Shown here piece by piece: positions 42,446 through 51,428 of a stretch of DNA of 64,000 nucleotides. The stretch's first letter is position 1. Each line of letters begins with the position of its first letter. Source of the stretch: an uncultured Prevotella sp. Lineage in GTDB: Bacteria; Bacteroidota; Bacteroidia; Bacteroidales; Bacteroidaceae. The notes under the pieces were generated by a model that was not told the DNA's origin, did not search any database, and was given only the letters and a program-made list of their open reading frames with translations. The stretch is from NCBI GenBank assembly GCA_937907705.1, contig CALCVP010000058.1, forward strand, positions 14,239-78,238, read 5' to 3'. The position numbers and the translations under genes were made by a program.

Positions 42446-43753
42446 TTATATATTGCCGCTGGCAAATTTCATTTGGTAGTAGGCATACACGGTATTTACG
42501 CGTGCGTTGACCTCTTGCAGTTCAGCGTTGAGCTTTACATTGGCAGCATCTACCATGTCTGTCACCAAAGCCAGTTGGTTGAGGTAGCGGTTGTTGACCA
42601 CCTCATAGTTTTGAGTGGCCAATTCCACGCTCTTTTGCTGGGTGCGCAGGTCAACGAATGATTGCTGATAGAGCGTGTAGGCCTGTTGTACCTGGTTGTC
42701 TACCTGCTGCACTGCCACAGCACGTCCTTGTTCTGTTTGGCGCAGTACTGCCTCTGCCCGCTTTACGTTTCGGTTGCCCTTGAAGAGCGAGCTGAGCGAG
42801 TATTTTACACCGATGCCAATGTACCATAGGTTGAAATTCTTGTCAATAGGGGGCAAGTCGTAAACGAAAGGGCCGCTAAAGTTGTCGGCAGCAAACACAG
42901 CAACCTTTGGCAGCAGGTCGCTCTTGCTAAGCTTTAGTTGCACCTTGGCTGCATCGATCCCCAATTGCGACTGCTTGAGTTGTGGCGATGTAGCTTGCGC
43001 ACGCTCTTGCCATGCTGCTTGTGTAGTATTGTCAGTAGCAGCGGTAGCCACATTTTCGTCGGCAGCGAGCTGCTGTTGCGGCAGTCCGAGCGTGTTACAC
43101 AGCTGGTAATTGATAATATCTCGCTGGTCTTCCAGCTTGCGCTTGCCTAATTGCAGTGCCTCCAGTTGCAGCTCGTAGCGTGTAACGTCATTTTTGAGTG
43201 CCATGCCTTGCTTCAGTTTCTCGTTGGCGTTGGCAATGAGTTGCTTCGTAAGGGCAATGTTGCTGTCGTAGACCTTGATGCTGTTGTCCATCTTGAACAG
43301 GTCCAGATATTGTCCCAAAGCCATGAAGCGTTGCTGCTGTCGGGTTATGTCCACTGCATTTTCAGCTTGCAGCTTCTGCACTTCTGCCAGCTTGATGCCG
43401 GCATTGACGGCACCACCTGCATAGACCACTTGTTGCGCTTCAAGGGCAAAGCTGTTGCCGATGTGCGGCTGTGTAATGCCTTTGGCGTTGGACAGGTTGC
43501 GGTCTGTCATCAACACATTGCCGTTGTAGGTAGCCGACAGCGATGCGTTGACATCGGGCAGCCGCTGTGCGCGCGCCACTTGCAGTGCGGCGTTGGCTGT
43601 TTCCATGCCGGCTTTTTGGCTGCTGATAACCTTGCTGCCGGCTTCTACCTGATTAAAGAGCTCGTCAATTGTCATCTTGCGTTGCGCATGGGTGGTGCTT
43701 GCCATCATGAGTGCAGCTCCCAACACGCAACTGTTGAAAAGAGATTTTCTCAT
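42446..43753 (-). CDS. TolC family outer membrane efflux protein
   Basis: This is the outer-membrane channel of the MFS tripartite pump. From ATG 43753 the 435-residue protein begins with a signal peptide (MRKSLFNSCVLGAALMMASTTHA) without a lipobox cysteine, so it is not a lipoprotein, unlike the RND channel at 6801-8186. Two repeated helical domains rich in A, Q, L and N follow. It is the first gene of the operon and divergent from the araC-type regulator. The frame upstream to 43840 is unlikely to be translated. Confidence 0.92.
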   Translation of the reverse strand: MRKSLFNSCVLGAALMMASTTHAQRKMTIDELFNQVEAGSKVISSQKAGMETANAALQVARAQRLPDVNASLSATYNGNVLMTDRNLSNAKGITQPHIGNSFALEAQQVVYAGGAVNAGIKLAEVQKLQAENAVDITRQQQRFMALGQYLDLFKMDNSIKVYDSNIALTKQLIANANEKLKQGMALKNDVTRYELQLEALQLGKRKLEDQRDIINYQLCNTLGLPQQQLAADENVATAATDNTTQAAWQERAQATSPQLKQSQLGIDAAKVQLKLSKSDLLPKVAVFAADNFSGPFVYDLPPIDKNFNLWYIGIGVKYSLSSLFKGNRNVKRAEAVLRQTEQGRAVAVQQVDNQVQQAYTLYQQSFVDLRTQQKSVELATQNYEVVNNRYLNQLALVTDMVDAANVKLNAELQEVNARVNTVYAYYQMKFASGNI

Positions 43754-43853
43754 TATTGATAAAATGGTTATATTATGATTTCTGTTTATATGCGTGCAAG
43801 CCAAGCTATATCTGCCGCAGATATCACTTGTCGTTATCACTGAATTGCGGGTG

Positions 43854-43861
43854 CAAAGGTA
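43854..43861 (-). promoter_or_regulatory. candidate -7 element of the TolC-EmrA-EmrB operon
   Basis: TACCTTTG on the minus strand lies 100 bases upstream of the TolC start. There is no TTTG at -33, which fits a promoter that depends on the divergent AraC-type activator (inference). Confidence 0.5.
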
Positions 43862-43981
43862 CGGTGTTTTTGTGGGTAAACGGTTTTAAATAATTCACTG
43901 TGAATTGTATATTTCGGAATAAACGTGCCGATATATACCATAAAATAGCGATATTTGTAGCCGAAAAAAGAAATAAGTGTA

Positions 43982-44848
43982 ATGCTGATACGTTATAATA
44001 CAAAGAGTGGAAAAGCTTGTATGGGCGAGTGCAATCTTTCCGAATTTACTGCGGAAGCAGTGGTGATAGATTATGGTATGATATTGATTTGTCGTGGCGG
44101 CAAGGCTATGCTGCGTGTCAATTTTGACGAGTGGCAGCTGCACGAGGGGGCTGTCATTACGCTGTTTCCCAATGATATGGTACAGTTGAGTGAGGCATCG
44201 GCAGACTTTAGCGTGGCTTATCTGCGCTATGATGAGTCTATGCTGCGCGAAGCCAGCTTGCAGTTGGAACAGACCGTATATTCGCAGTTGCGTCAAGACC
44301 GCTGCCGCACAGAGTCGCCCGTGGTTACAAATATTATAAATGCTATGTTTGCACTGCTCAAGACCTACTTTGTGCAAAAAGGTTGCATGTGCTTGGACCA
44401 GTTGGTGGTACTGCAACTCAAATCTTTCTTCTTGGGCTTTTACGATTATTTGGAGCGTTTTCCCTCAGAGCGTCATGTGGAGCTGGGGTCTCGCCGCATG
44501 CGGGAGCTGTTCAATCAGTTTATGATGCTGTTGGAGCGCGACTACCGCTTGTCGCGCGATGTGAGCTACTATGCTTCGCTGATGCACATTTCGCCCAAAT
44601 ACCTTAACACTGTCACGCATAGCATTGCCCACAATAATGTAAAGACGATAATAGACCACTATGTGGTGCTTCAGCTCAAGCTGACCCTTGGAAACAGCCG
44701 CTTGTCTGCCAAAGAGATAGCCTGGCAGTATAACTTTAGCGACCAGTCGTTTTTCTGTAAATACTTTAAAATGCACACGGGAATGACTCCTCAGACTTTC
44801 AGATTGCAACTGCGTGACAAGCCTTTGTTAGAGGGCGATAGACGGTAA
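43982..44848 (+). CDS. AraC family transcriptional regulator
   Basis: This is a 288-residue regulator. The N-terminal ~150 residues form a cupin-like sensing domain. Residues about 180-285 contain the double helix-turn-helix of AraC/XylS proteins, including VSYYASLMHISPKYLNTV and the signature SAKEIAWQYNFSDQSFFCKYFK followed by GMTPQTFR. It is divergent from the TolC-EmrA-EmrB operon with a 228-bp shared region, so it most probably controls that pump. The ligand is unknown. Confidence 0.92.
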   Translation: MLIRYNTKSGKACMGECNLSEFTAEAVVIDYGMILICRGGKAMLRVNFDEWQLHEGAVITLFPNDMVQLSEASADFSVAYLRYDESMLREASLQLEQTVYSQLRQDRCRTESPVVTNIINAMFALLKTYFVQKGCMCLDQLVVLQLKSFFLGFYDYLERFPSERHVELGSRRMRELFNQFMMLLERDYRLSRDVSYYASLMHISPKYLNTVTHSIAHNNVKTIIDHYVVLQLKLTLGNSRLSAKEIAWQYNFSDQSFFCKYFKMHTGMTPQTFRLQLRDKPLLEGDRR

Positions 44849-44973
44849 ACGAGAGGGAAAGTGACAGTCGTACAGATTTCAGATTATAAGCATAAAGAAG
44901 ATGCAGTGGCGTCTAAAGCCTGCTTATAAACCAAATGATATAGGTATTAGGGCAATTTTTATGTAGAAAATGC

Positions 44974-45004
44974 TTTGCTGTTCACAGAAATTAAAATATC
45001 TTTG
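44974..45004 (+). promoter_or_regulatory. sigma-ABfr promoter of yitT
   Basis: TTTG (44974-44977), a 19-base spacer and TATCTTTG (44997-45004) match the consensus exactly, 26 bases before the yitT-type gene. Confidence 0.85.
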
Positions 45005-45030
45005 CAGCTATAATATTATAATGAACTGTT

Positions 45031-45921
45031 ATGAGTAACACAACAACTGTGGTAAACAAATCTCTTGTCAAGTCAACGGCAAAAGATATTTTCTTTATTT
45101 TCTTTGGCATATTGCTTTATGCCATAGGCTATACCGCTTACATTCTGCCGGAACAAGTGGTTATGGGTGGTGTGTCCGGTATCTCGGCATTACTCTATTA
45201 TGCCTTTGGCATTGCGCCCGGTATTTCTATTTGGGTGCTCAACATTACGATGCTGTTGATAGCGCTGCGTGCGCTGACTCGCCAGTTTATCATTCGTACC
45301 ATTATCGGCGTGTCTATCATGTCTCTCTTGGTGGGTGCGTTGCAACCGGTGTTTCAGGCATATCCTATCATTACTCCAGGCGAAGACAAGTTTATGCATG
45401 TGCTGATAGGCGGCGCTTTGGGCGGTGCCGGCTTGGGCATTGTATTCTCTCACAATGGCTCTACGGGTGGTACCGATATTATTATAGCCTTGCTCAACAA
45501 GTATTTCCGCATGAGCTTCGGTCGTGCCATGCAGTTTATTGACTGCACGATTATCAGCTCTTCCTGGTTTCTTTTCCACAGTGTAGAGACCATTGTCTAT
45601 GGTATTGCCTTCACACTGATAGCCAGCATTGTGTGCGACTATGTGATAAACGGTACGCGACAGACTGTACAATTCTTGATTATCTCAAAGAAGTATGTTG
45701 AGATAGCCGACAAAATAAACAACGATGTGCACCGCGGTGTAACTTTGATACAGGGTCAAGGCTGGTATTCAAAGCAAGAAGTAAACGTGTTGATAGTGTT
45801 GGCCCGTAAGTATGAATCGCAGGAAGTTTTTAACTATATCAAGCAGATAGATCCTGAAGCCCTTGTTTCGCAGTCGTTCTGTCAGGGCGTATTTGGCGAA
45901 GGCTTTGACAAGATAAAGTAG
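45031..45921 (+). CDS. YitT family membrane protein (DUF161/DUF2179)
   Basis: This is a 296-residue protein with about five or six membrane helices in the first 210 residues. They contain the family pattern GGVSGISALLYYAFGIAPG and GLGIVFSHNGSTGGTDIIIALLNKYF. A cytosolic DUF2179 domain (about 215-290) follows, with GVTLIQGQGWYSKQEVNVL. YitT proteins are widespread and of unresolved function, and transport is suspected. It has its own consensus promoter and a strong terminator, so it is monocistronic. Confidence 0.93.
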   Translation: MSNTTTVVNKSLVKSTAKDIFFIFFGILLYAIGYTAYILPEQVVMGGVSGISALLYYAFGIAPGISIWVLNITMLLIALRALTRQFIIRTIIGVSIMSLLVGALQPVFQAYPIITPGEDKFMHVLIGGALGGAGLGIVFSHNGSTGGTDIIIALLNKYFRMSFGRAMQFIDCTIISSSWFLFHSVETIVYGIAFTLIASIVCDYVINGTRQTVQFLIISKKYVEIADKINNDVHRGVTLIQGQGWYSKQEVNVLIVLARKYESQEVFNYIKQIDPEALVSQSFCQGVFGEGFDKIK

Positions 45922-45952
45922 CCGAAGTTCTTCGGACGCATTATAATAAGCG

Positions 45953-46003
45953 GCCTATATAGTAGCTGTTCTCATAGCATGCAGCTACTATATAGGCTTT
46001 TTT
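45953..46003 (+). terminator. terminator of yitT
   Basis: A perfect 16-bp stem (45953-45968 with 45982-45997) and 13-base loop are followed by six T residues, 32 bases after the stop. Confidence 0.88.
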
Positions 46004-46027
46004 CGTGTCTGCCACTGTCGTCATGTA

Positions 46028-46246
46028 TTTGTGAAAGCGGTGCAATCGATTTGTGAAAGCGGTGCAATTGGCTTGTGAAAGCGGTGCAATTGGCTTGTGA
46101 AAGCGGTGCAATCGACTTGTAAAAGCGGTGCAATCGACTTGTAAAAGCGGTGCAATCGGCTTGCGAAAGCGGTGCAATCGGCTTGCGAAAGCAGTGCAAT
46201 CGATTTGTGGAAGCACTGCAATCGGTTGATGAATGGCATGCAATAT
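46028..46246. repeat. 22-bp tandem repeat array, nine units plus one degenerate
   Basis: The unit TTGTGAAAGCGGTGCAATCG plus two variable bases recurs with a strict 22-bp period: the G of GTGAAAG falls at 46031, 46053, 46075, 46097, 46119, 46141, 46163, 46185 and 46207. The sixth position varies between TGT, TGC and TGTA forms in adjacent pairs, suggesting stepwise duplication. Because 22 is not a multiple of three, all three minus-strand frames stay open and give spurious repetitive peptides. The array fills the gap between the yitT terminator and clpB. Confidence 0.9.
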
Positions 46247-46411
46247 TAGCAGTAATTTTATTTGATTATTGACAGTTTGGCATAAAAATGTATTGATTTA
46301 TTATGATATTCTGACATTTTGTCATTTATTATTTCAAGGCATATTCTTTGCTGCCAACATAAACGAACAACGTTCAATCAATAACGAAAATAATTAAAGG
46401 AGATTAAATAT

Positions 46412-49000
46412 ATGACATTCGACAAATTTACCATCAAGGCGCAAGAGGCTGTGCAGACAGCAGTCAACACAGCTCAGCGCAACGGTCAGCAGACCATTGA
46501 GCCAGTGCACCTCTTGAAAGGTGTAATGGAGAAGGCCAAGGATGTTACCAACTTCGTCTTCCAAAAGCTGGGTGTCAATGCAGCACAGGTAGAAACGGTG
46601 CTTGACAGAGAGATTGCCCGATTGCCGAAAGTACAAGGCGGACAACCATATTTAAGCAACGAAGCCAATGAGGTGTTGCAGAAGGCACAGGATATCTCGG
46701 CTAAGTTGGGCGATGAGTTTGTAAGTGTAGAGCCTATTATTTTGGCGCTGCTGGCGGTTAACTCTACTGCTGCCCGTATTTTGAAAGATGCAGGCATGAC
46801 AGAGGAGGAAACCAAGAAAGCTGTCAATGAACTCAGACAAGGACAGAAAGTGCAGTCGCAATCTGGCGATGAAAACTATCAGAGCCTGTCCAAATACGCC
46901 AAAAACTTGGTGGAGCAGGCCAGACAAGGCAAGCTTGACCCGGTAATAGGACGTGATGAAGAGATAAGACGTGTATTGCAAATTCTGTCTCGTCGTACCA
47001 AAAACAACCCGATATTGATAGGTGAACCTGGTGTAGGTAAGACCGCTATCGTAGAGGGATTGGCAGAGAGAATAGTAAGAGGTGATGTGCCTGAAAACTT
47101 GAAAGACAAGCAACTCTACTCACTCGATATGGGTGCATTGGTTGCAGGTGCCAAGTATAAAGGCGAATTTGAGGAGCGCTTGAAGAGCGTAATCAAGGAA
47201 GTAACCAACAGCAATGGCAACATCATTCTGTTTATCGATGAGATCCACACCTTGGTAGGTGCAGGTGGAGGTGAAGGCGCCATGGATGCTGCCAATATCT
47301 TGAAACCTGCTTTGGCGCGTGGCGAACTCAGAAGCATTGGTGCTACTACTCTGAACGAATACCAAAAGTATTTTGAAAAAGACAAGGCTTTGGAGCGTCG
47401 TTTCCAGACCGTAATGGTTGACGAACCAGACGAACTGAGTGCCATCAGCATCTTGCGTGGACTAAAGGAGCGCTACGAGAATCACCACAAAGTGCGTATT
47501 CAAGATGATGCTTGTATAGCCGCTGTAAAGCTTTCTGAACGTTACATCAGTGACCGTTTCTTGCCGGACAAGGCCATAGACCTGATGGATGAGGCTGCTG
47601 CCAAGTTGCGTATGGAGCGTGACTCTGTGCCTGAGGAACTGGACGAGATAACGCGTAAGCTGAAACAACTTGAGATAGAGCGTGAAGCTATCAAGCGTGA
47701 GAACGACCAGCCGAAGATTGCACAGCTTGACAAAGAGATTGCCGAGCTGAAAGATCAGGACAAGACTTTCCGTGCAAAATGGGAAAGCGAGAAAGCATTG
47801 GTCAACAAAATACAGCAAGACAAGCAGCAGATAGAGCAGTTGAAATTTGAGGCTGAGCGTGCTGAACGTGAAGGCAACTATGAGCGTGTGGCAGAAATAA
47901 GATATAGCCGCTTGAAGAATCTTGAAGACGATATCAAGCATATTCAAGAGCAACTGAAGAGCACGCAAGGCGGTTCTGCCATGATTAGAGAGGAAGTTAC
48001 CGCAGACGATATTGCCGAAGTGGTAAGCCGCTGGACAGGAATACCTGTTACCAGAATGATGCAAAGCGAGCGTGAGAAGCTGTTGCATCTGGAGGAAGAA
48101 CTCCATAAGCGTGTGATAGGTCAGGATGAGGCCATCACTGCCGTAAGCGATGCTGTGCGCCGTAGCCGTGCCGGACTGCAAGATCCGAAGCGTCCTATTG
48201 CTTCATTCATCTTCTTGGGTACCACTGGTGTAGGTAAAACAGAGTTGGCCAAGGCATTGGCAGAGTATCTGTTCAACGATGAGACCATGATGACGCGTAT
48301 TGATATGAGTGAGTATCAAGAGAAGTTCAGTGTCTCCCGACTCATCGGAGCGCCTCCAGGATACGTTGGCTATGATGAGGGTGGACAGCTTACTGAGGCT
48401 GTAAGGCGTAAACCTTACTCGGTAGTGCTCTTTGATGAGATAGAAAAGGCACACCCTGATGTGTTCAACATCTTGCTGCAAGTGCTGGATGACGGTCGTT
48501 TGACTGATAACAAGGGCCGTACAGTAAACTTCAAGAACACTATCATTATCATGACCTCTAACTTGGGAAGCCAGTACATACAGGCACAGTTTGCCAATAT
48601 CAATGATCAGAATAAAGACCATGTGATAGCAGACACGAAGGCAAAGGTAATGGATATGTTGAAAAAGACTATCCGGCCTGAGTTCTTGAACCGTATTGAT
48701 GAGACCATCATGTTCTTGCCACTGACCAAGAAAGAGATTGCGCAAGTTGTAACCTTGCAGATGAACAGCGTGAAGAAGATGCTTGAACCTCAAGGCTTCC
48801 GGCTCAGCGTTACACCTGCCGCCATCAGTTATTTGGCAGATATGGGATACGACCCTGAGTTCGGTGCACGTCCTGTAAAGCGTGCCATACAGCGTTATGT
48901 GCTCAATGACTTGTCTAAGAAGATATTGTCAGAAGAGGTAAGTCGTGAGAAGCCTATCGTTATAGATGCCGATAGCAATGGATTGATATTCAAGAATTAG
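46412..49000 (+). CDS. clpB: ATP-dependent chaperone ClpB
   Basis: This hexameric AAA+ disaggregase works with DnaK to rescue aggregated proteins after heat stress. The 862-residue product has two Clp N-repeats (about 1-145), then nucleotide-binding domain 1 with Walker A GEPGVGKT (204-211). The coiled-coil M domain (about 410-530) follows, then nucleotide-binding domain 2 with GTTGVGKT near residue 603 and the C-terminal D2-small domain. The M domain distinguishes ClpB from ClpA and ClpC. An AAAGGAG ribosome-binding site lies at 46396-46402, unusually strong for this genome. Confidence 0.97.
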   Translation: MTFDKFTIKAQEAVQTAVNTAQRNGQQTIEPVHLLKGVMEKAKDVTNFVFQKLGVNAAQVETVLDREIARLPKVQGGQPYLSNEANEVLQKAQDISAKLGDEFVSVEPIILALLAVNSTAARILKDAGMTEEETKKAVNELRQGQKVQSQSGDENYQSLSKYAKNLVEQARQGKLDPVIGRDEEIRRVLQILSRRTKNNPILIGEPGVGKTAIVEGLAERIVRGDVPENLKDKQLYSLDMGALVAGAKYKGEFEERLKSVIKEVTNSNGNIILFIDEIHTLVGAGGGEGAMDAANILKPALARGELRSIGATTLNEYQKYFEKDKALERRFQTVMVDEPDELSAISILRGLKERYENHHKVRIQDDACIAAVKLSERYISDRFLPDKAIDLMDEAAAKLRMERDSVPEELDEITRKLKQLEIEREAIKRENDQPKIAQLDKEIAELKDQDKTFRAKWESEKALVNKIQQDKQQIEQLKFEAERAEREGNYERVAEIRYSRLKNLEDDIKHIQEQLKSTQGGSAMIREEVTADDIAEVVSRWTGIPVTRMMQSEREKLLHLEEELHKRVIGQDEAITAVSDAVRRSRAGLQDPKRPIASFIFLGTTGVGKTELAKALAEYLFNDETMMTRIDMSEYQEKFSVSRLIGAPPGYVGYDEGGQLTEAVRRKPYSVVLFDEIEKAHPDVFNILLQVLDDGRLTDNKGRTVNFKNTIIIMTSNLGSQYIQAQFANINDQNKDHVIADTKAKVMDMLKKTIRPEFLNRIDETIMFLPLTKKEIAQVVTLQMNSVKKMLEPQGFRLSVTPAAISYLADMGYDPEFGARPVKRAIQRYVLNDLSKKILSEEVSREKPIVIDADSNGLIFKN

Positions 49001-49009
49001 ACATGGAAA

Positions 49010-49037
49010 AGTAAGAGCTTGTCGTCAAGCTCTTACT
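49010..49037 (+). terminator. first hairpin after clpB
   Basis: A perfect 12-bp stem (49010-49021 with 49026-49037) with loop TCGT lies just after the clpB stop. There is no T run, so it may stabilise the mRNA end rather than terminate. Confidence 0.55.
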
Positions 49038-49049
49038 GCTGCAAACAAT

Positions 49050-49099
49050 AAAAAGAGGGTGCGCTAAGAGTCATAAGACTTTTAGCGCACCCTCTTTTT
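49050..49099. terminator. 18-bp perfect-stem bidirectional terminator between clpB and the ACS transporter
   Basis: Bases 49050-49067 pair perfectly with 49082-49099. A5 and T5 at the base give U tracts in both directions. It separates two convergent genes. Confidence 0.85.
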
Positions 49100-49112
49100 G
49101 TATATATAGGTT

Positions 49113-49178
49113 AAGAGGTGTTCAGAACCAAGTTGGATAAGACGGTTTGTATATACGATTGATATTGAACACCTGCTT
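49113..49178 (-). repeat. dispersed 66-68 bp intergenic element, copy 2
   Basis: The element is bounded by the perfect inverted words AGGTGTTCA (49116-49124) and TGAACACCT (49166-49174). Bases 49151-49178 match 26774-26801 at 24 of 28 positions. It lies 20 bases downstream of the ACS transporter stop. Confidence 0.6.
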
Positions 49179-49197
49179 TATTGCAAGTAGCTGAAAA

Positions 49198-50658
49198 TTA
49201 TTCTACAATGATAGGTTTGTACTTGGGTACAAGTGCTTTCATGATGCACCAGCCAACCAAGTAAGCTACGGCACAGATGCAGAAGATAATCATGTAGCCG
49301 GCAGGTTTGCCGTCAAAACCTAAGAAAGAGAAGGCTGCACCTTGACCTTCGGCATAAGTAAAGAGCATACCGGAACCCTTGTTGATGAGGAAAGAACCTA
49401 CACCACCTGCCATAGCGCCAATACCTGTGATAGTGGCAATAGTTGATTTAGGGAACATGTCGCCAATGGTAGAATAAAGGTTAGCAGACCATGCCTGATG
49501 CCCTGCACCTAACAGACCGATGATAATAGCAGGCCACCAAGGGCTTAACTCGCCCATAGGTTGCGCTACCAGGCCCAGCAATGGGAAGCAAGCGAAAATA
49601 AGCATTGCACGCATACGGCCGATATAAGGGTTCATGCCTTTTTTGTCTACAAAGTAAGTAGGCAAGTAACCACCGCCAATGCTCAAGACAGTAACGATAG
49701 CATAGAGTGTGAAAATAAGGGCAATGGCCATCGTTGAGTCTGAAGTGTAACCGTATTGGTCTGAAAAATAGGCTGGAGCCCAGAAGAGGAAGAACCACCA
49801 TACGCCATCGGTCATGAACTTACCTACAATGAATGACCATGTCTGTCGGTAGCAGAAGCATTTCAAGAAGCCTATAGTCTTCTCGTCTTCAGTGTTGGCC
49901 TCTTGCTTGTTTTGTACCTCTGCCAAGTCTTCATCTTGGTCTATATAGTTCAATTCAGCCTGGTTGACGAAGTTGCTCTTGCTGGGTTTGTCATAAAGCC
50001 ATATCCAAAGACCCATCCATACATAGCCGAGTACACCGATAATGACGAAAGCCCACTCCCAGCCCATGGCGCGAGCCAGCAATGGTATGGTAGCAGGAGC
50101 TGCCAAGGCACCGATAGAAGCACCGCTGTTAAAGATGGAAGTAGCGAAAGCACGGTCTTTCTTTGGGAAGTATTCTGCTGTTACTTTGATGGCAGCAGGA
50201 AAGTTACCAGCCTCACCGGCAGCCAGAATCAAGCGGCAAGAAAGAAACAGCCACACGCTGACAGTGGCAATAGCTACTGCAGCTTCACTGCCTCGCTGCA
50301 CCAAGCGCAATGCTTCGATAGAGTCGTAGCCTTCAATCTGCATGGCTACCCAGCCGCAGCCGGCATGCATTACCGCGCCTGTTGACCATACGAAGATGGC
50401 AATCAGATAGCCTTTTTTTGTGCCCATCCAATCTACAAACTTGCCTGCAAAGAGATTGGTAATGGCATAGAAGATAGAGAACCAACCTGTAATGGTACCA
50501 TAGTCGGCATCAGTCCAGTGAAATTCAGGTGCAATAAAGTCTTTCCATGTTAACGAGAGGACTTGTCGGTCCATGTAATTTACCGTGGTTGCCAAGAAGA
50601 GCAACGCACAAATAACCCAACGGAAGTTGGTCATTTTGGTAGTTCTAATTGAGTTCAT
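49198..50658 (-). CDS. MFS transporter, anion:cation symporter (ExuT-like) family
   Basis: This is a 486-residue, 12-helix major facilitator. The first helix ends NYMDRQVLS, the ACS-family mark seen in hexuronate and glucarate transporters. The loop GWFSIFYAITNLFAGKFVDWMGTKKG matches MFS loop 2-3, and the SCRLILAAGEAGNFPAAIKV helix is typical of ExuT/GudP. A hydrophilic central loop (about 235-265) separates the halves. Hexuronate uptake would fit the GH28 pectinase at the left end, but the two are 47 kb apart, so this is speculative. ATG 50634 (MTNFRW) is an alternative start. No sigma-ABfr promoter is directly upstream. Confidence 0.88.
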   Translation of the reverse strand: MNSIRTTKMTNFRWVICALLFLATTVNYMDRQVLSLTWKDFIAPEFHWTDADYGTITGWFSIFYAITNLFAGKFVDWMGTKKGYLIAIFVWSTGAVMHAGCGWVAMQIEGYDSIEALRLVQRGSEAAVAIATVSVWLFLSCRLILAAGEAGNFPAAIKVTAEYFPKKDRAFATSIFNSGASIGALAAPATIPLLARAMGWEWAFVIIGVLGYVWMGLWIWLYDKPSKSNFVNQAELNYIDQDEDLAEVQNKQEANTEDEKTIGFLKCFCYRQTWSFIVGKFMTDGVWWFFLFWAPAYFSDQYGYTSDSTMAIALIFTLYAIVTVLSIGGGYLPTYFVDKKGMNPYIGRMRAMLIFACFPLLGLVAQPMGELSPWWPAIIIGLLGAGHQAWSANLYSTIGDMFPKSTIATITGIGAMAGGVGSFLINKGSGMLFTYAEGQGAAFSFLGFDGKPAGYMIIFCICAVAYLVGWCIMKALVPKYKPIIVE

Positions 50659-51083
50659 TTTGTATTATTTGTTTTTAGTATTTCAGTAAGTATTGTTTTC
50701 ATGAGCTGCTTCTGCACCCTTATAACCATAGAATGGCTTGAGAGTTAGTATCTTGTTGTAGCAGAAAAAAGTGCTATGATAGAGCTGAAAGTACAGCTTG
50801 AATGATTTGTTTTGTAGTGCCTTGGCTGATAAATAGGGCTTGCTCCATGGACTTGTCGGTAACTTGAAGGGCCTTATAACATTTCCCGAAGAGCCTTATA
50901 ACATGCATATATTCTATGGAAAACTTCTTCGCTGTGGTATAACAAGATGATTATTGGCTACCAAAAGGTCGCTTGGTAAGCTTTCATAACTTTGCAAAGT
51001 TACTTATTTTTTATTTAACAAAGCTAAGCATTGTTGTTAAAATAGCATAATGTACGGCCTGATTGCAGTGCTTTCGTATAGAA
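50659..51083. other. intergenic region with a 16-bp perfect palindrome
   Basis: About 425 bases without a convincing gene. TAACTTTGCAAAGTTA (50987-51002) is a perfect palindrome that contains the -7 element TAACTTTG on both strands, so it could be a bidirectional start site. Neither strand has TTTG at the 19-base position. A direct repeat GCCTTATAACAT occurs near 50871 and 50893. Nothing else is recognised. Confidence 0.45.
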
Positions 51084-51251
51084 ATGACGGTGCAATATGA
51101 TTTTTGTAATGAGGTAATCAGGAGGCTTTTAAACAGTAATTTAAGTTTTCCGTTTCGCCCGTTATGGGCAAGTAACCTTCAAAAGAATGAAAATGGTTAC
51201 GGCGAAGGCTTGACAGGATGGGGAATAAAGGTTGGACTGATGTGGAAGTAG
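51084..51251 (+). CDS. possible small protein of unknown function (55 aa)
   Basis: This is a 55-codon frame from ATG 51084, with an alternative TTG at 51063. It ends 12 bases before a strong hairpin. The product is basic with several tryptophans near the end (PLWASNLQ, GWGIKVGLMW). I recognise no family. The neighbouring terminator and the TAACTTTG element 90 bases upstream give weak support that a short transcript exists, coding or not. Confidence 0.3.
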   Translation: MTVQYDFCNEVIRRLLNSNLSFPFRPLWASNLQKNENGYGEGLTGWGIKVGLMWK

Positions 51252-51262
51252 AGCGTATAGTA

Positions 51263-51306
51263 AAAGGCTACTCTTTTGGTTGTAAATAGCCAAAAGGGTA
51301 GCCTTT
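51263..51306. terminator. 17-bp hairpin between the small frame and murF-alr
   Basis: AAAGGCTACTCTTTTGG (51263-51279) pairs with CCAAAAGGGTAGCCTTT (51290-51306) with one G-T pair. T-rich sequence follows on both strands, so it can end a plus-strand transcript and the minus-strand murF-alr message. Confidence 0.7.
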
Positions 51307-51428
51307 CTATGTTATGTCTTGTCTTTTCCATGATGGTTTCCAGTTTCCCTTGCGATGACTTCTTGTTGTGAATAGTGCAAATATTCAGTAAGAAATATGC
51401 CCAAGCAATTCAACCAAGATACAGAACA

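Noticed and set aside
45941..46243. Three overlapping minus-strand frames encoding repetitive HRF/IAPLS-type peptides
   Set aside because: They are a by-product of the 22-bp tandem array: the period is not divisible by three, so all frames stay open. No start signal or neighbouring gene supports translation.
46028..46246. CRISPR array
   Set aside because: The 22-bp units are directly adjacent with no unique spacers, and there are no cas genes in the window.
46028..46246. Iteron-type replication origin
   Set aside because: The 22-bp period resembles iterons, but no rep, dnaA or par gene is nearby and the surroundings are core chromosome.
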